From the NCBI GenBank assembly GCA_001579985.1, contig LRSR01006449.1, positions 1 through 64,000 of the forward strand: a stretch of DNA of 64,000 nucleotides, in the 5' to 3' direction. The notes under the pieces were generated by a model, which had not been told where the DNA came from, made no database searches, and was given only the letters and a program-made list of their open reading frames with translations. The translations under genes and the position numbers were made by a program. This document shows, in pieces, positions 45,187-59,529 of this stretch. Positions within the stretch are counted from its first letter, which is position 1. Each line of letters starts with the position of its first letter. This DNA is from Hypsibius dujardini (taxonomy: Eukaryota > Tardigrada > Eutardigrada > Parachela > Hypsibiidae).

Positions 45187-48100
45187 CGTGCCGCTCAACC
45201 AACACGCAGACACACGGGCTGTAGTCTTAATTCCTGAGCAGTCAAGTGAACAACTTCCGTGCGACAACATTGCGCGCGCGCCGCGCTCCACGGGTAATCG
45301 AGTGGAAGTCCCGGCGCAACGCGCGCGCACGGCGCCCCGCTTGCGGTGCTTCCTCTCCCCCTCCCCCTCCTCCTCCTCCTCCTCCTGTCGCTCATCCTTC
45401 GCGCCGGACATGAGACGTACTAAGCCGCCTTCGTCCCACACACACACAAACACGCATCCCAATAGCATACATATCCCTTCCTGCCTGCTATGGACGATCA
45501 CACCAACAGATAGACCCACAAAAAATGCAAATTGGCGGGACGTCTTTCGGGTCGTGATGGGGGGGGGGGTAAACTGAATTTACGCATACAGGCCCATGAA
45601 GCAGAGCAACCCAAATATAAATTGTCTCACCCCCACTCCCCNNNNNGGTACATACAATTCAACCCCTGGCTGGTGAGTCGGGAATTTGTGGGATCATCAT
45701 ACGCTAGAGCGTGTAGAAAAGTGGTGGCAGGCCAAAAAAAGGCGCAAGGCAGGGCCCCCGCCCGGAAAGAGGGCGGGAGCGTAAAAATGGCAAGCGTGAT
45801 TTACGCGCGCAACCAATTGTCGGGCAATTCCTCCCCTCCCCCCGTCATCAAAAGCGTGCCTTTTTTCGCGTTTCTTTTCAATATATGCATATATATGTAG
45901 AGTAGGGCCTTTCTCTTCATCAGTCAGCCCCTCCATATCAAATCAGTCCCACACCAGGGTACCCCTTAGAATGCTGTCTGCGTATACCACATATACGACA
46001 CAAAGTCTCCGAACAGACGTACATCAAGACATTGCCCCTTTCCGTTGGTGGTGGTGCTGCTCTCCATTCTTAACTGGGGAGGATGTGGGGCCTCCATAGA
46101 GGCCCGGCAATATCCGCATACATATGACCATGCAGTGAATGTGTATACACACAGTTCATCGGCGGAAGTACAACAGTAGCTAATATCTATCGCTTTTCAG
46201 TGTGTGTGTACGTGGGTTTGTCTATGTGGGATAAGGGGGACTGGTGGTGTATGGGGTCTCTGTTGCCCTTTTTTCCCCGGCAGTCTGCTACATGTACGAC
46301 TCGCATTACTTCTCGGCTGGTTTCTTCTTGTTCTTCTTCTGCTTTCTTTCTTCCTTCCGCCTTTCTTTCCATATATTCTAAGGCCCCAATTTTTGGGTAT
46401 GTGTATGTGTATTGTGGGTGTGCGTCGTCCGTGTTTACCCGCTCCCATCCACACACACACATACACCACTTAATCCCCCGCACATCACCATCATCATCAT
46501 TTCACAACAAATAAATATCTAGATATACATTTGAATGTGATATCAGTCCGTTCTTTATTATTCAGGCAGCAGCAGTGTGACGTTCAGTGTAAGGTCACTT
46601 ACGGAGGCTTTATTTCTGCAAAATGAGAGGGGCGGGCAAAAAATCTGCAGAGTAATTGCGCGCGACGACCTTTTCCGTTTTTCCGCGGCTGATGTGTGTT
46701 ATGCTCGACAGTTGGATGAAGCGCAGAAAGGACGATTGTGTGTGCACTGCAGCTGGCAAAGACATGAGCGCATGACCCTTCGGGTTGAGGAGGAGGAGAA
46801 AGAGGGTTTGAAAGGATTAGCCTTGATTCAAGGTTGATACCGAACTTTGGAGGGCCAATTTTCTGCACCAAAATTGCTGCTGAACTCCCTTAACATCGTC
46901 CATTCTTCTGCGGAAACTCTTCGCCACACACCGGCAGCAGGCCATTTTCCTACAAAGATTTTTGCTGGAACACCGGTGTTTATTGTGTGTGTTGCATGAC
47001 ATTTAACGGGAAGTAGAGGTAGTGATTCAAGGCCTGGAGGACTGTGACGCGGTTACGTGGATGTTCCCCGATAGGTAAGTGTACAACGACTGTTGTCCTG
47101 TAATTTGTATACATCTAATTTCGGTATATCCCATAGCAGGGTGTCCTTCAGACACACAATTTCCCTCTAAGCACGTGGTTTTGAATGTCAGACAATTTCA
47201 GGAGAAAATAGAATAAAAACAGGGACATTTTATGGCGACGCGCGAGTGAGAAACGTGTGATCCACAAGAAAGGCGACCGTCGTATACGGGGTTCAGAATG
47301 TAGCATGGTCGTCGTGCGGACGTGCCCACGGAAGCGTGAACGTTTTTTACGCGCTTTACGAGCATGCAGGTCGGGAATTAAATGGCTAAACTCTGTGTGT
47401 GTCTGTGTGTGTCTGTGTGTGTCTGTGTCTGTGTGTGTCTGTGTCTCTCTCTTTGTGTGTGTGTGTGTGGTCCTCTTGCGACTGAGGATTAAAGGCTAAT
47501 TTTGGCGCACCTTCCGCACGCGTTCATTTTCATAAATATGACCGACACCTGTATGTACATACATACGTGCACTAGCTGTGCTATGTTTGTTGACGGGAAT
47601 ATCGGTACACATTTATTATGGAGTAGCTGCTCAAGTCCCGGTAGCACGCAACTGCACTCTGTGCACGCATTAGAGGGGAATTTCATTTGGGAGATTAACG
47701 CGTCATTGGTGAGGGGGTTCTGTGCTATAAGCGCCATGGCGCAAAATGGTTAATTACCGCATCAGCTTATCTCAAGTAGAATGATCGGTCCCCCCGTAAT
47801 TGCAGTCTGAGGGTCCACACTTTTCCATGGTACGAACTCGCATATATGGATTCACCGGATAGTATTGCTGACTTGCTGCAAGATCAGAGGTTTCTAAGGA
47901 AGTTTTTATTGAAAGGATGTACATCAAAAGAGATCCGTAGCGTTTTTTCATACGAATGAGAGATCGATCTAGTTTTTTTTGTTCTTATATAGACTAGATA
48001 TTTTTCTGCAAGAGAAAAACGTTTGCTCACCACGGTTTTTGTTTGCTAGTTCTCACATTTACGTTTGCTTGGTATTGTAAAATATTTCCGTAGCTTTGCA

Positions 48101-50054
48101 GTCCGCAGTCTGCACTTTGAGATTTCTCCAACAATAGCAAAACAAAATTCCACGCTGAAGTATTTAAATAACGCTTCTTTATCCATTTACTTATTTATCC
48201 AATTAAATATCTAATCCAGGCACGGCATTTTCAGAGCTTTTCCAGCCCTGTTTCTACGAGGTAATATATTATAAACAGCCAACGGCATTTTGTTTCTCTG
48301 GTTTTGGCTGCTCCGGCAGTTGACATCGCAAGCCACAAATATTCAATAATACTATTCTATTCCGAATTCGGCTTATAATTTGGGTTGCCCCTAAATGGCC
48401 ACGTGTTGCTAATAAGCCGCGGGTAGTATTTCCGGTGTGTCAACTTACAATGCGGACATCACACACACACACACACGGCTCCTCCACAGAAAGACGAAAA
48501 AGGGATCAGGTATCAGACCAATACACTCACAGCGCCTCAACACTTGCATCAGCTGACACGAGAGTATGCAGCGTGTGGTTCTTTCTTTGTCTGTCATGCA
48601 TGCACACACAATTCCCACATGTATACCGGGAATGCGAGGGTTTTTCGGCCAAAGCCATTTTGTATCTTTCGTCGCACGTGAAAAACAAAAACAAAAAATC
48701 ATCCAAACAAACTGACTCATAATCAATACATACGTGTATCTTATACACTGCGAAATTTAACTTGCACAGAAATAGAACAGTGTAGAAACACAAAAATCGT
48801 TCCCTGGTTTTGTAGAAGACTTCAGGTAACTTTAAGAAGTCAAAGATTTCACATTTCACATTCATTTGATCTTGCAAACGAAGTCCTGAAGATTGTAATT
48901 CAAAATTCCTTTCTCGAAACTTCACGAAAAAACTTCAGTTATTGAATAACGGTTTCTCGAACTGACCGCTCACATGAATACAGTTGCTCATACGAGCCAG
49001 CGTACAAGAGCGCTTCAGGCAGATCGGACTTACAGAGAGTTCACCGTTAGACTCATGCTAGTTACAGCCGGTCCAACAAATATTCACCCCCGCGTGCCCA
49101 ATGCACACGATCCCGGAAAAAAGAGTCGCTAATTTAATAAAGTCCCCTGTCTGCGGCAATTTGCATTATGTCAGGGCGAGAGCCTTCGGCCTACCCTTCC
49201 CCCTCTTCCCCCCCGACTGAAGCCCAGCCTAAACATCTCCTTCTAGCTCCCTCTACGCGCTTTAACTTCCCGAACCTCCATCCGATCCATAGCCATATCT
49301 GAGGCAGTATACATATGCATGCGAAGACAGACAGATAGACAGACAGACAGGCAGACAGTCACATAGACACATACACTGCGCACAAATGCCTGTGAGGTCC
49401 CACGTTTCATTACCATACAAATGTCCTTATTAATGACGATCCAAATGCGGCGAGTGCAGAGAGCGAGTGAGTCGAGCCCCCGTCAACCATGCAGCCAAGG
49501 GACGCCACGCCACAAGTCCCTGGGCGATGGCGTTCTCTTACTGTATTTTCCATGGTCTGGCTTGTCTGTCTGTCTATCCATATCGGTAACCATTTTTTTC
49601 GACAAGCCGAAAACGCGCCACACGATGAGGAACCCTCTTCTCTTCACTTCGAATACAGTATACAGCAGGATACGTATGTATATATGTAAAGGAAATGTTG
49701 ATCACGTCAAACAGCAGGGTGCCACCCTACAGTGCCCTATGACCACATCACGGCGATCTATAGTGTAATTTCCCCTATATATGCCCCCCTCCTCCCGTTC
49801 GTTTGCCCACCTCCGGTGCTGGCTCGCTCGCGCTTCACTGCATGACCATCATCATCATCATCATCTCGGGTATATAAAACAAGACCATCTTCTGCTCCCT
49901 CCCTCTCTCCATTTTAAATGCAAGTTCTCAGCTGGTTGTCTGTATACGACCATGGCTCCCCACGGGTGGGTTGCGTGTCTGCTGCATATATATTGACGTG
50001 AAGTTAGCTAGACATAGAAGAGGAGGCAGGCAAGTAAACAGGCAAGCAGTCAGG

Positions 50055-50088
<34 letters not shown>

Positions 50089-53000
50089 AACAGAGTGAGA
50101 GGGGCAGACTGATACACAGGCTAGCAGGCAGGCAGGCAGACAGGCAGGCAGACAGGCAGGCAGACAGGCAGACAAACAAACAGAGAGAGAGAGGCAGACT
50201 GATACACACGCTGGCAGGCAGACAGGCAGACAGGCAGACAGGCAGACAGACAGGCAGGCAGGCAGGCAGGCAGAAAAACAGAGAGAGAGGCAGACTGATA
50301 CATAGGCCGGCAGGCAGACAGGCAGACAGGCATACAGACAAACAGGCCGACAAACATGTGGGGATCCCGAAGTTGAGGCGAAATTAGAAAGAGAGGAAGC
50401 ATCAATGTTGCCTTCACGAAAACGAGGTCATTAAAAAAAGTGTTTTATGGAGAGTCGCGACGAAAGGCACGGAGGGTGTCGAGGGATATCAAAACGCTCG
50501 TCGATCCCTTAACGAGGGGACCCAACAACACTTCCCGCCAGGAGATATATATGCGTGTGTGTGTGTGTGTGACTGACTGACTGATAACTGTGAAATGTCG
50601 CCTGCAACGGGGTTGTGTTTGTGACAGGAGCCGCGACCCAACCCGACGATGGGGTCTTTAATCAACCGCGAATTGTGTGCTCGTGTGTTTGTGTCCGTCT
50701 CTCTCCCCCTCTTCCGCTCCCTGTTTTGTTATGTGTCAAATATGTGAACTTTTAAAGGGCTGGAGAGTGTGTGGAAAAAAGCCAAGTCAAATTGCCTTGT
50801 CCGTCCGTTTTATGTGTGAAAAAAATCAACCTAGAGTTTGTTATCCCATTTTACGGTCTCTTTTTCCATTCCGGTTTTCCGTCTGCTTTTTCGCCATGTT
50901 GTCTGACTTCCCCATTCAACTTTCTGTCTGTCTGTCTGTCTCTCTGAAAGTTGAAAGTTTCTTTCTGCTTGTGCGTGTATGTATCTGCCTGTCTCTGGGG
51001 ACTGACTGGGGAAATGGGAGGAGGAGTAGTTGCCAAATGGCTTTGGCGACCCCGACTAATTAACCGTGTGTGTCTTGCCGGTCCGTTTGGATGTCTGTCT
51101 GTCTGTCCGTCTGTCTGTCTGTTTGTGTCTATGTCTGGCTCTTTTGCGAGTATCACGAAGCGTAGAATGGAAATGGGGCTGAGATGGCGATTCGGGTTGT
51201 TGGGCGTGGAGAATTATATTGGTTACGCGCCGGGCGGGGGCGGGTGAGGCGAGAGGATCTAAAGTTTATCTATGACATGATCAGCAAACACAACTTCTCA
51301 CCATCCTGTTGGCCCCTCGCGATCCCCCAAGGCAGGCAAGCGGGAAGGGGATGTTTAGACTGAACGGAAAATGTGAGGAAAAGCTGGAGCTTCGATTTTT
51401 CACTGCATGGGGGGGGGGCTGGTTTTTGCCACAATTACGGAGCCTGCTAATTTGATTGCGTTTTCAATATATGTATGTATATGTACTGAGGTACCCATAT
51501 CTATTTCTGTGACGTGTGTTTCAAAATATTTTCCAATCCACGAAGAGCCTAAACAAACAGAAAAAAAATTCCGCAACTAGTCCTTACTATTAGCCTCTAA
51601 ACTTTAAAAAATAAAATACAGAAATCGCTTTAGCTCTTCTATTTACTCTTTCTCTTCCTCTTTCTCTAGCCCGTTTATTCATTAGAGTCTTCTTTTCAAG
51701 TTTTGTAGGAAGCAAATAATTATTGAGGAAATAAATTATTAATTTTTATTATTAACAGTTAAATTCTGGTTCGCAAAACTTAGTTGATTAAATAAATTAG
51801 TTTACCCACTAATTACTGTTAATTTCAAAAATAATAATACAGAGGAGGCAATGATGAAGAAGTGGGCGTCTGACGCAACGAGACGACGAGCGAGAGTGTG
51901 TAGGAAAGTAAGATGGGCGAGTGTTTCACTAAGGATATCAAACTTGGAGAAGGGGAAGACTGGCCAGCGGCATAAAGCCCCATTTCCCCCATAGCTCTCT
52001 CGCATCACACGCGTTCAAATATATGTCATACCAGATTTGCGAGGGCGCTGAGTGATGAAATGCGCGGCAAAATGAAAAGGGGAAGACGGACAAACTGGAT
52101 CATCGGCAGCAGCAGCAGCAGAGAAGATTAATGTTTCCGTATTCCGGCGCTATACACTGCGCGCGGTCTCACAGTAATGGATGTGGTCCGTTTTTCGAAC
52201 GATACATACTTTCTCTCGCTCATTGGTTCATGCACTGTCCAGTTCAAATTCTGTCATCTAGCTTCTTCATTATACAGAGCCCGGTGGCCCTTGTGCTACG
52301 CCGTGCTTAGGGCCTCCGGCTCGCCTAATCTTGCTCCACAGATATTTCCTCTAAATATTAAAACATTCTACACATATTTATGTATACATATAATACATAT
52401 AATACATATATACACTGTGTATCGGTATATATGTAATAATTCTATATCTATATATGTAGTTGGCATATATCACATATCACTTCGAATCAAAGTTATGAAT
52501 TGAATATGAGAAGGATGATGAGACGTGTTCACATCGCCTAGTACAGCAAAGCTCCTTAATACAACTAAACTGTTCACGCTTCGATCAAGACATGAAAAGA
52601 GATTTGAAATAGCAATAGTTCACTCGGAAAGATCCCGTGTTGATGCTATTGGTACTAATTTTGGACACAAATTCTTCTTCATTACAAAACTTCATTGAAG
52701 CTTCATTATAAAACTCTGTTGTACCAAAGTAAACAAAAGCGATTAGCTAATAATTCCGTGTAACTATTTTCAGGGTGGAAAGTTGGCTAATTGGTTTTAC
52801 TATTCTGCCACAAAATTCTACAGTTGTGTAGGAATAATAAGGCAAACAAAGGACGAGACGTTATAGTTCGCTCATCTTTGCGCAACTCGATCGCGGAAGT
52901 AAATTTCTCACCCAGTATAGCAGGCTCCATAAAAGGGACTGTTTGCTTTGTGATTTACTTTTCACTGCGATTAAACACATTCGAAGCTGTCCCTTATGTA

Positions 53001-53245
53001 CTGTCTGTATATGATCTCACAATATACGTTGAAGAAGTTCGTTCGTCTGTCGATAACTCCTGCTATACGGGGCAAACATTGAAGAGATGGGCGATCGACT
53101 CTCAGATCAAGTTCTCGAGTATTACTCCTTCCCATATATATATATACATATGATGTATATCACTGTGGAAAGGCAAGGCTCTCTTGACAGGGATGAGTAC
53201 CCCATCGTATCCCATTTCCTCCTCTTCATTCGCGCACTCCTCGTG

Positions 53246-53295
<50 letters not shown>

Positions 53296-53986
53296 TATTC
53301 CCATGTCGCGATGACGTCGTCTCTCACAGGGTCCCACTTGAAGCACACGTCCACCCTACTATACCCTGTATGTATTATGTGTGGATTGTGCATTGGACGT
53401 TTTCTGCCAAAGGGCTAAACCCATCCAACCATGTGTGTGTGTGTGTGTGTGTGTGTACCCTTTTGACTTTTTGAACAATCACATTCACAACTTCTGGGTG
53501 CTTTTGGGGGGAGGGACGACAAAATCTCAAGAGCTGACTTTGTAAACGAGACTTACGATGTCGCCTGTAGTGTGTCAATAACCCGGAAGACTATGGTGCC
53601 CTGGTGTAAATCCTATTCCTACAGACATCCTGGATCTTGCATTGTGGGTCTTTAAAGTTAAATCGGTACATTTAGAATTACGGATGCGTTGTGCGATATT
53701 TATATTACGGAAAATGTTTGGGCTGAATTTATGCTTTTTAAAAACAATTTCTAATACCTCCCCTCGCCTGATATTTTTATGGGGCTGTGTGACAGCAATT
53801 CGCCCCAAAATTTCTTACGATGCAGAATGTATGCTAGCTCCAAAGTGTCTTCCGGGACGCCTGTATTGGGATTCCTGCAGATTCCAAAATTTTAGTGAAG
53901 CAATGCGCAAAAGATCTCACTTCTGCTAAATCTATTAACAGGGACCCGATTAAGTGCATCATATTTTTTAACCCTTAAAGCAAAGT
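45187..53986. other. Gene-free stretch rich in simple repeats, with an assembly gap
   Basis: Five Ns lie at 45642-45646. CpG-rich DNA is present around 45270-45340. Simple repeats include TGTGTC at 47390-47470, CAGG/CAGA at 50020-50350 and (GT)n at 53240-53292. I found no exon with a recognisable domain. It could be upstream control DNA or a long 5' intron of the GPCR at 63.6 kb; the sequence does not decide. Confidence 0.4.
50020..50350. repeat. CAGG/CAGA minisatellite with a 90-nt higher-order unit
   Basis: The phrase GGCAGACTGATACACAGG (with small changes) returns at about 50105, 50193 and 50290, each followed by GCAGGCAGGCAGACAGG runs. So the tetranucleotide array is itself arranged in units of about 88-97 nt. 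Confidence 0.75.
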
Positions 53987-54281
53987 CAGTAGCGGATTTG
54001 ACCGTTGGCCGACCGGGCCGACCCCCCCCCCTTCCGGTGTCCAAAATGACTTGCCACGCCCTCCGAAATTTCCTAGGCTTTTTACATGTTAAAAGCTTGC
54101 CCCCCTGTGCAGCGAGGGGGAGGGCAAAGTTTTTTATGCTTTTACATGTTAAAGTTTGCCACCCCCCCCCACCCGGCGGTAGGGGGGGGGGGATTTTTTC
54201 ATGTTAAAGCTTGCCTTCTGCCCGGTGCCCTCCCTCCGGTAGGCTTGCCACTCCCTCCGGGCCGACTTCACTCCGCCACTG
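53987..54281. mobile_element. hAT-like non-autonomous element
   Basis: Ends CAGTAGCGGATT and (reverse complement) CAGTGGCGGAGT. Flanks AGCAAAGT and GGCAAATT agree at 6 of 8 positions, an eroded 8-bp target duplication. Inside are alternating C-runs, G-runs and ACATGTTAAAG spacers. Related to the fragment at 4756. Confidence 0.65.
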
Positions 54282-57200
54282 GGCAAATTCCCACTACATA
54301 TCTGTTGGCATTACTATTGGCCACCTTTAAGGCGGATCAAAATGAGTGACGACTTTGAATAAAAGCCTGCCTCCTCTGATCGTACCAGATTTGCGGTAAA
54401 AATCACGAAAACAGTCATAGCTTCACAAAGTGGCTGCCTTCTACAGAAGATCTATTTCTGGGCGCACTGGGACTTCGATATATAGCAAAATCGTATGCCG
54501 ATCGACGTCCAGAAATACAGAGCGACTGAGACGTTCTACTTGAAGCGCCAGCTAGGGAAACCAACAGGGAACGAGCTTATATCAGGCAAGAGGGATGTGT
54601 GTGCTGCATTTGAAGTTTTTCTCCTACCCGAGGATTGAGATGACTGGTTTAATTGGCATCTGATTCCCGTCACGAAGTGGCCCCAAGGCCAAAGAGTTGC
54701 GGAGAAGAGTTTTGCGCCATGCCTCGGCGAGTGCAAGAGAGCTGTAATACGCACACGGCCAGCTCTTCAGCGCGTCGAGCTTTTCATCTTCCTCCGTCTT
54801 TCCCTCATTTTTTTTCCTCCTCTCACACTTGATAGTCGATTCCTGGTTCAGAGATACAATATATTAGCAATTGACGCACTCGATATATGGGAGCTACAAG
54901 CCATTGTACTGTACTGTCTCGATTGTTTTGGTGTTGCGTTTTAGATCCAGCGTATATTATGACTGCAGTGAAGCACAGTGTGTGCAGTCATAATGTACGG
55001 GTGGGTTTAAAATGCAGCACCAAATTATCGAGACAGTACAGTATATCAATATCATATATATATATATGTGTGTACATATGTGAACAGGGCAATGGGAGGA
55101 GAAAGGGGAACCCGGGTGTGTTCATTCAGTTTCGGTGAGGCTGGCCTGAGGCATGTCCGCACCCTAAATTTTAGTCATAAAAAATTACACTGCCTCTTTG
55201 TAGCAGCGTTTTGGGAGGAGACAAAGACCGCCAGCTTCTGCAGGCGAGAATACAAAAATTGGGCTTGAGTTGGGATGACCGAAATTAAAATTAGTCGAGG
55301 AATTAGTTTTCTAGAATAGTGTTTTCACAACTGAAACTTTTACTTCAGTTTTAGTCGAAATTGATTGATTAATTTTATGTTTTTCATTTAACTCCTTGAA
55401 GATAAGAGTTATTATTTTAGCGTTTTGTTCAGAAACAAAAAAAATGAGAACTGAAACGTTAGTCAGTAATACTTTTATTTCAGCTTTAGTTTATTTTTTG
55501 TGTTTTGTTTTGTTTTATTTTATTTTAGTGTGTCACTCCTATGCTTAATTCGGTGCTTCGTTGTAGCGGGCCACGTTAGCGGTGGCGGTGGCGTAACAGA
55601 AATTGGGAGGAGGGAAGATTTAGGGGGTGACGGGTCAATATACTCAGCACATACAAATTAAGAGCGGGTTCCATTCTCTTTTGGCGCGCGGGGAGCAGAA
55701 AGAGGTCTCTGGGGGGATCTGTGGCCGTTTTCGGAGACTATTCTGTATATATATATGCACCATGGGTACATACCAAAAGATCCTTGCTCCACAACTGTGG
55801 ATTACTGTCTATTGTCGTGTGCTATTTTATTGCAATTTAATTGCTGGCAGAGCGTTCTAATAAATAAATGTAAATATTGCAGGTCTTTTCAACTGCAAAC
55901 AAGGCAGAAAACTTCCAACGAAATTTATTCAGTCATAATAACTTAATTTTTCGGCCCACCAATTCAAAAAATAACTGCTAAAAAGTTAGAGGTCAACTCA
56001 GAAGAGCAATCTCTGGATTGGAGTTCGCTGATGACAAATTACATTTATGTGGTAGATGTGGGGCGCTAGATGTTTGGTTGATAGAACCACGGATGCAGAA
56101 AGACTTTACCAATTTACTGCTACAATATACCGATATTCTTCTGCAACAAATTCACAATGTACAGTAAATTGATAAAATTTAAATTCAATTTATAATTTGT
56201 AATAAGCCATCTTACGAACATCCCCCAAATTGTTATCAAAAAATTAAAAATTGGCCACACGTCCTGTTCGTTTCTACGTCCTGTGTCTGCGTGTGGCTAT
56301 CTTGGCTTTTTAAAGTGTGCCAAAGCTGCTTGTGAACTCACTGAAGCATGCTTTATCGATGGATTGTAACCCCGTAAAAATGGCACGCTTCCCCGGTGCC
56401 GTCCTTTCTGGTCTCGGCGAGCGGCTGGCTGGCTGGCTCTAGGGAAGCGGAAAAGCGGGAAGAACCCTTTATACGCAATGACACAGACAACCCCCTCGCT
56501 AGTCCCCCTTTTTCTTCCTCTTCTTCATCGTCTGAGGCTCATCCCGCCGCGAGAACTCACACACCAAACGTCTGGTGAGCCGACGGGATTACTTGACCGG
56601 CTTTCATCCAGCAAATGCCGGGGATTACAGGCACTCTATCTCTCTCTGTCGTGCTGGCACTGTCTGCCTGCGTCCGTTGTCTGCACACAACACAAAAGGC
56701 TTTCTATCAACGCGGTTTTCAGTGCGCGCCTTATCATGTTTTAATTCGGCGCGTCACTTTCGTTGAGAGCCATTTCTGGTGGTGGTTAATTATAAAGAGG
56801 GACTAAAAATGATGGCTCGCGGAGATCGAGGTTCAATTGAGCGGAGATAACAATAGAAAATCGGCGGTTAAAAAAAAATTGATGGGGAAATATTTAAGAA
56901 GTTTGTTGAAAATCACGGAAGAAAAATTCGGTTGTCTTCGTCCACGTTCGAGGCACGCTGCGAGTGGTACATTACGCCTGCGCACTCACGGTTAATGTAC
57001 GAATAGGAAAAATATAAGTGTAGAATCAATAAATTAAATAGAATATCAACAAAGATAAATAAATCAATACAACGAACTGTACAATTATTCGTTACATCTG
57101 ATCCCTTATATTTACGGGAGGAAAAGGGAAATGTGAATTTACTGCAGAAGACGTCTCGTAGTCAGATGGATAACAGCAGAATGGAACCAATATATCTGAG

Positions 57201-57808
57201 GAATTATTCGCCCATACACGAGCGCAATCGTACTCGCCCACCGGTATCCTCCTACATTAATTTGGTACGGAATAGGATTCCGTACAGCCCACGCCCTACG
57301 CATTGGTACTCGGTCAATCCCTCAATCCGGTGTTTCTATTCAGTTCTCCAGACAAACAATTTTGTTTGATCTCAGGTGCGTGCATATATGCTTTAAAAGA
57401 TATTGTGTGTATTTATCTTTGGGACTGTTTGTCCGGTGTTTAATTTAAGTTCGTCTGACGAATTATAAACTGTTATTTTTAAACTGTTGTTAGGTTCTAC
57501 AGATTAATTATTAAGAAGCGCACTGTTTTTCATGGTGATTTGACTATTTTTAATGCCGCCGCACCCCATTCGTTGAAACGAAAATCATTAATTATCATTA
57601 TCAAACATCCAGGCGGGAATGTATCGTTGCAAAAGCAAGCACCATCACGTCATAGTAGGGTATTATGAGATAACAGAAAGGAATGAAAACAAGAAAACCC
57701 GGGGTCCCTTTTCTTTCCCTCTCCAGCCTCCGTTCCAGAACTTCCGCTCTTCCACTCCATATATACTATATATATGTGTATACAGTCCCCCGTCTGTATC
57801 CATCCTAT

Positions 57809-57852
<44 letters not shown>

Positions 57853-58619
57853 CGACAGCAAATGTTTAGCTAAATTGAAAGGGAATTAGATTTACTGTCA
57901 ATATCGATGAAGAGGCGCCGGAGTTCGATCCGTCCGTCCGTCTCGGCGGCGACGCGCGCGCCCGTGGTCGGTAGGGAGGGAGCTCCTGACGTGGGTACGT
58001 CGCACTGCTGGCGTATAATTCGCGTCCCCATTGGAAAAAGTATACAGCCAGAACGCGGGCGAGAGTATAGAAAGAGTAAGGGGACAGCCCTAGACACAAC
58101 CAAGAAAAGGAGCCAGATCGAAAAATCAATTGCTCCCTCAATTTTCACTTTTGATCTCCAGCAGACTTTCACACGAAAAGATCATCAAACACCAGATTGA
58201 TTTCGTCGAACTGTCTGCTGCAATTGTCTGCAGCTCGAGCTAACGCCATGCTGTGGCGGAGTTTTCCCTCGCTCCCGCGTGCGCGTAGCTTTAGGGATTT
58301 GTTGTTTTGTATCCGAATGGAAAGAGAGTGAATACCCGCATCGGGTTTTTTTTACTTAGGGACGTGCGTCCAGATACATTGAGAGGGTGGGCCTTAGACG
58401 ATCACGACATCACAGTCTGCGCACGCAGTGCTATAGATGGTCTATTAATCATCAAATGCACAAACTATTGCTTCACAATATCGAAAAAAGTGGCGAAAAG
58501 AGGGAACCTTGACATCCCATCCCCCTGCCAGAACAGGTGCACGCCATAGAGGCAGGCAGATGCACGCGCTTCGGGATGGGGTTCGATGCTGGTCCAGCCG
58601 AGAAACACATTCGCAACCA

Positions 58620-58758
58620 CACCAGACAGTGACAGATAGGGACACAGGCACAGGCACCGGCATAAACCCAGACATAGACCCAGACACAGACACAGACACA
58701 GACACAGACACAGACACAGACACAGACACAGACACTTACAGTCAAAGCCGGGCAGATG
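58620..58758 (-). pseudogene. Fragment of a chitin-binding gene: exon end plus ACAGAC intron
   Basis: CACTTACAGTCAAAGCCGGG plus CAGATG (58733-58758), the exon-1 end and splice donor of chitin-binding gene 2, reappears here fused to a long (ACAGAC)n tract (58620-58732). On the minus strand it reads ICPALT then the donor GTAAGTG. No other exon part is nearby. It is a dispersed gene fragment. Confidence 0.75.
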
Positions 58759-59529
58759 AGAGACACACGGCGGACTGGAGTAGAAAATAGGCACTATTTC
58801 AGCGTTCCTGATGGACACTGACTACAAGTTGCCTACGCTCTTCACTTACGCTAGATCCAGAGTAGACTTAAAATTAACATATTTTTTAAACACATTTGAA
58901 TAGATTTTGCATAATAGATGCATCCATTTTTACTTGTATTATTTCTGGCGTCTAATATGCAAACGCACATGGGCCCTCGGAGGGACGCGCCTATTAGCTG
59001 GAAAGCACAACGATAGCTGTCTGCGGGATTGTTTATGTGTCTGTGGGGCGGTTCGCGGCAATTTGTTACAGTCGGAAATGGAAACCTAATGATCCAGGGC
59101 CGTCGTCGTGTCCAACCTCGATATCCACTACTCTATATATCCTCCTGGTTACCCATATCACAGTAGGGTACATGTATAGGCCAAGACAAGGGTACCGCAC
59201 ACACACACACACGGGGGTATTTGACCGTTGCGCCGGTCGCGATTGAAATGACAGTTTAACGACTGCCGAGCGAGACCATGCTGGCTACATTGTACCTCAG
59301 TATAAGACGGTTGTGAGTGCTCTACCATAACCACACCGAACAAGACATTAAGGCCAGAGCGGGACTTTTGAGGAATTGTGGATGCAGATGGTCAAGCGAT
59401 TAAAATTACTAGGGAAATCTAGGACGCTAATTCGCATTGCCACCGGTTAGGGCAATCATTAGTAGTACTGAGGAGGCTAGCTTTCCCATTGAGAGGTAAA
59501 AAGACGGACTTTGGCAAAAATGGTCAAAA

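Noticed and set aside
45188-45900. Frames across the CpG-rich patch and the N gap
   Set aside because: Low-complexity Arg/Ser/Pro content in several frames on both strands at once, as expected from GC-rich non-coding DNA.
50020-50350. CRISPR-like regular spacing
   Set aside because: Units are degenerate tetranucleotides with no unique spacers, and the genome is eukaryotic.
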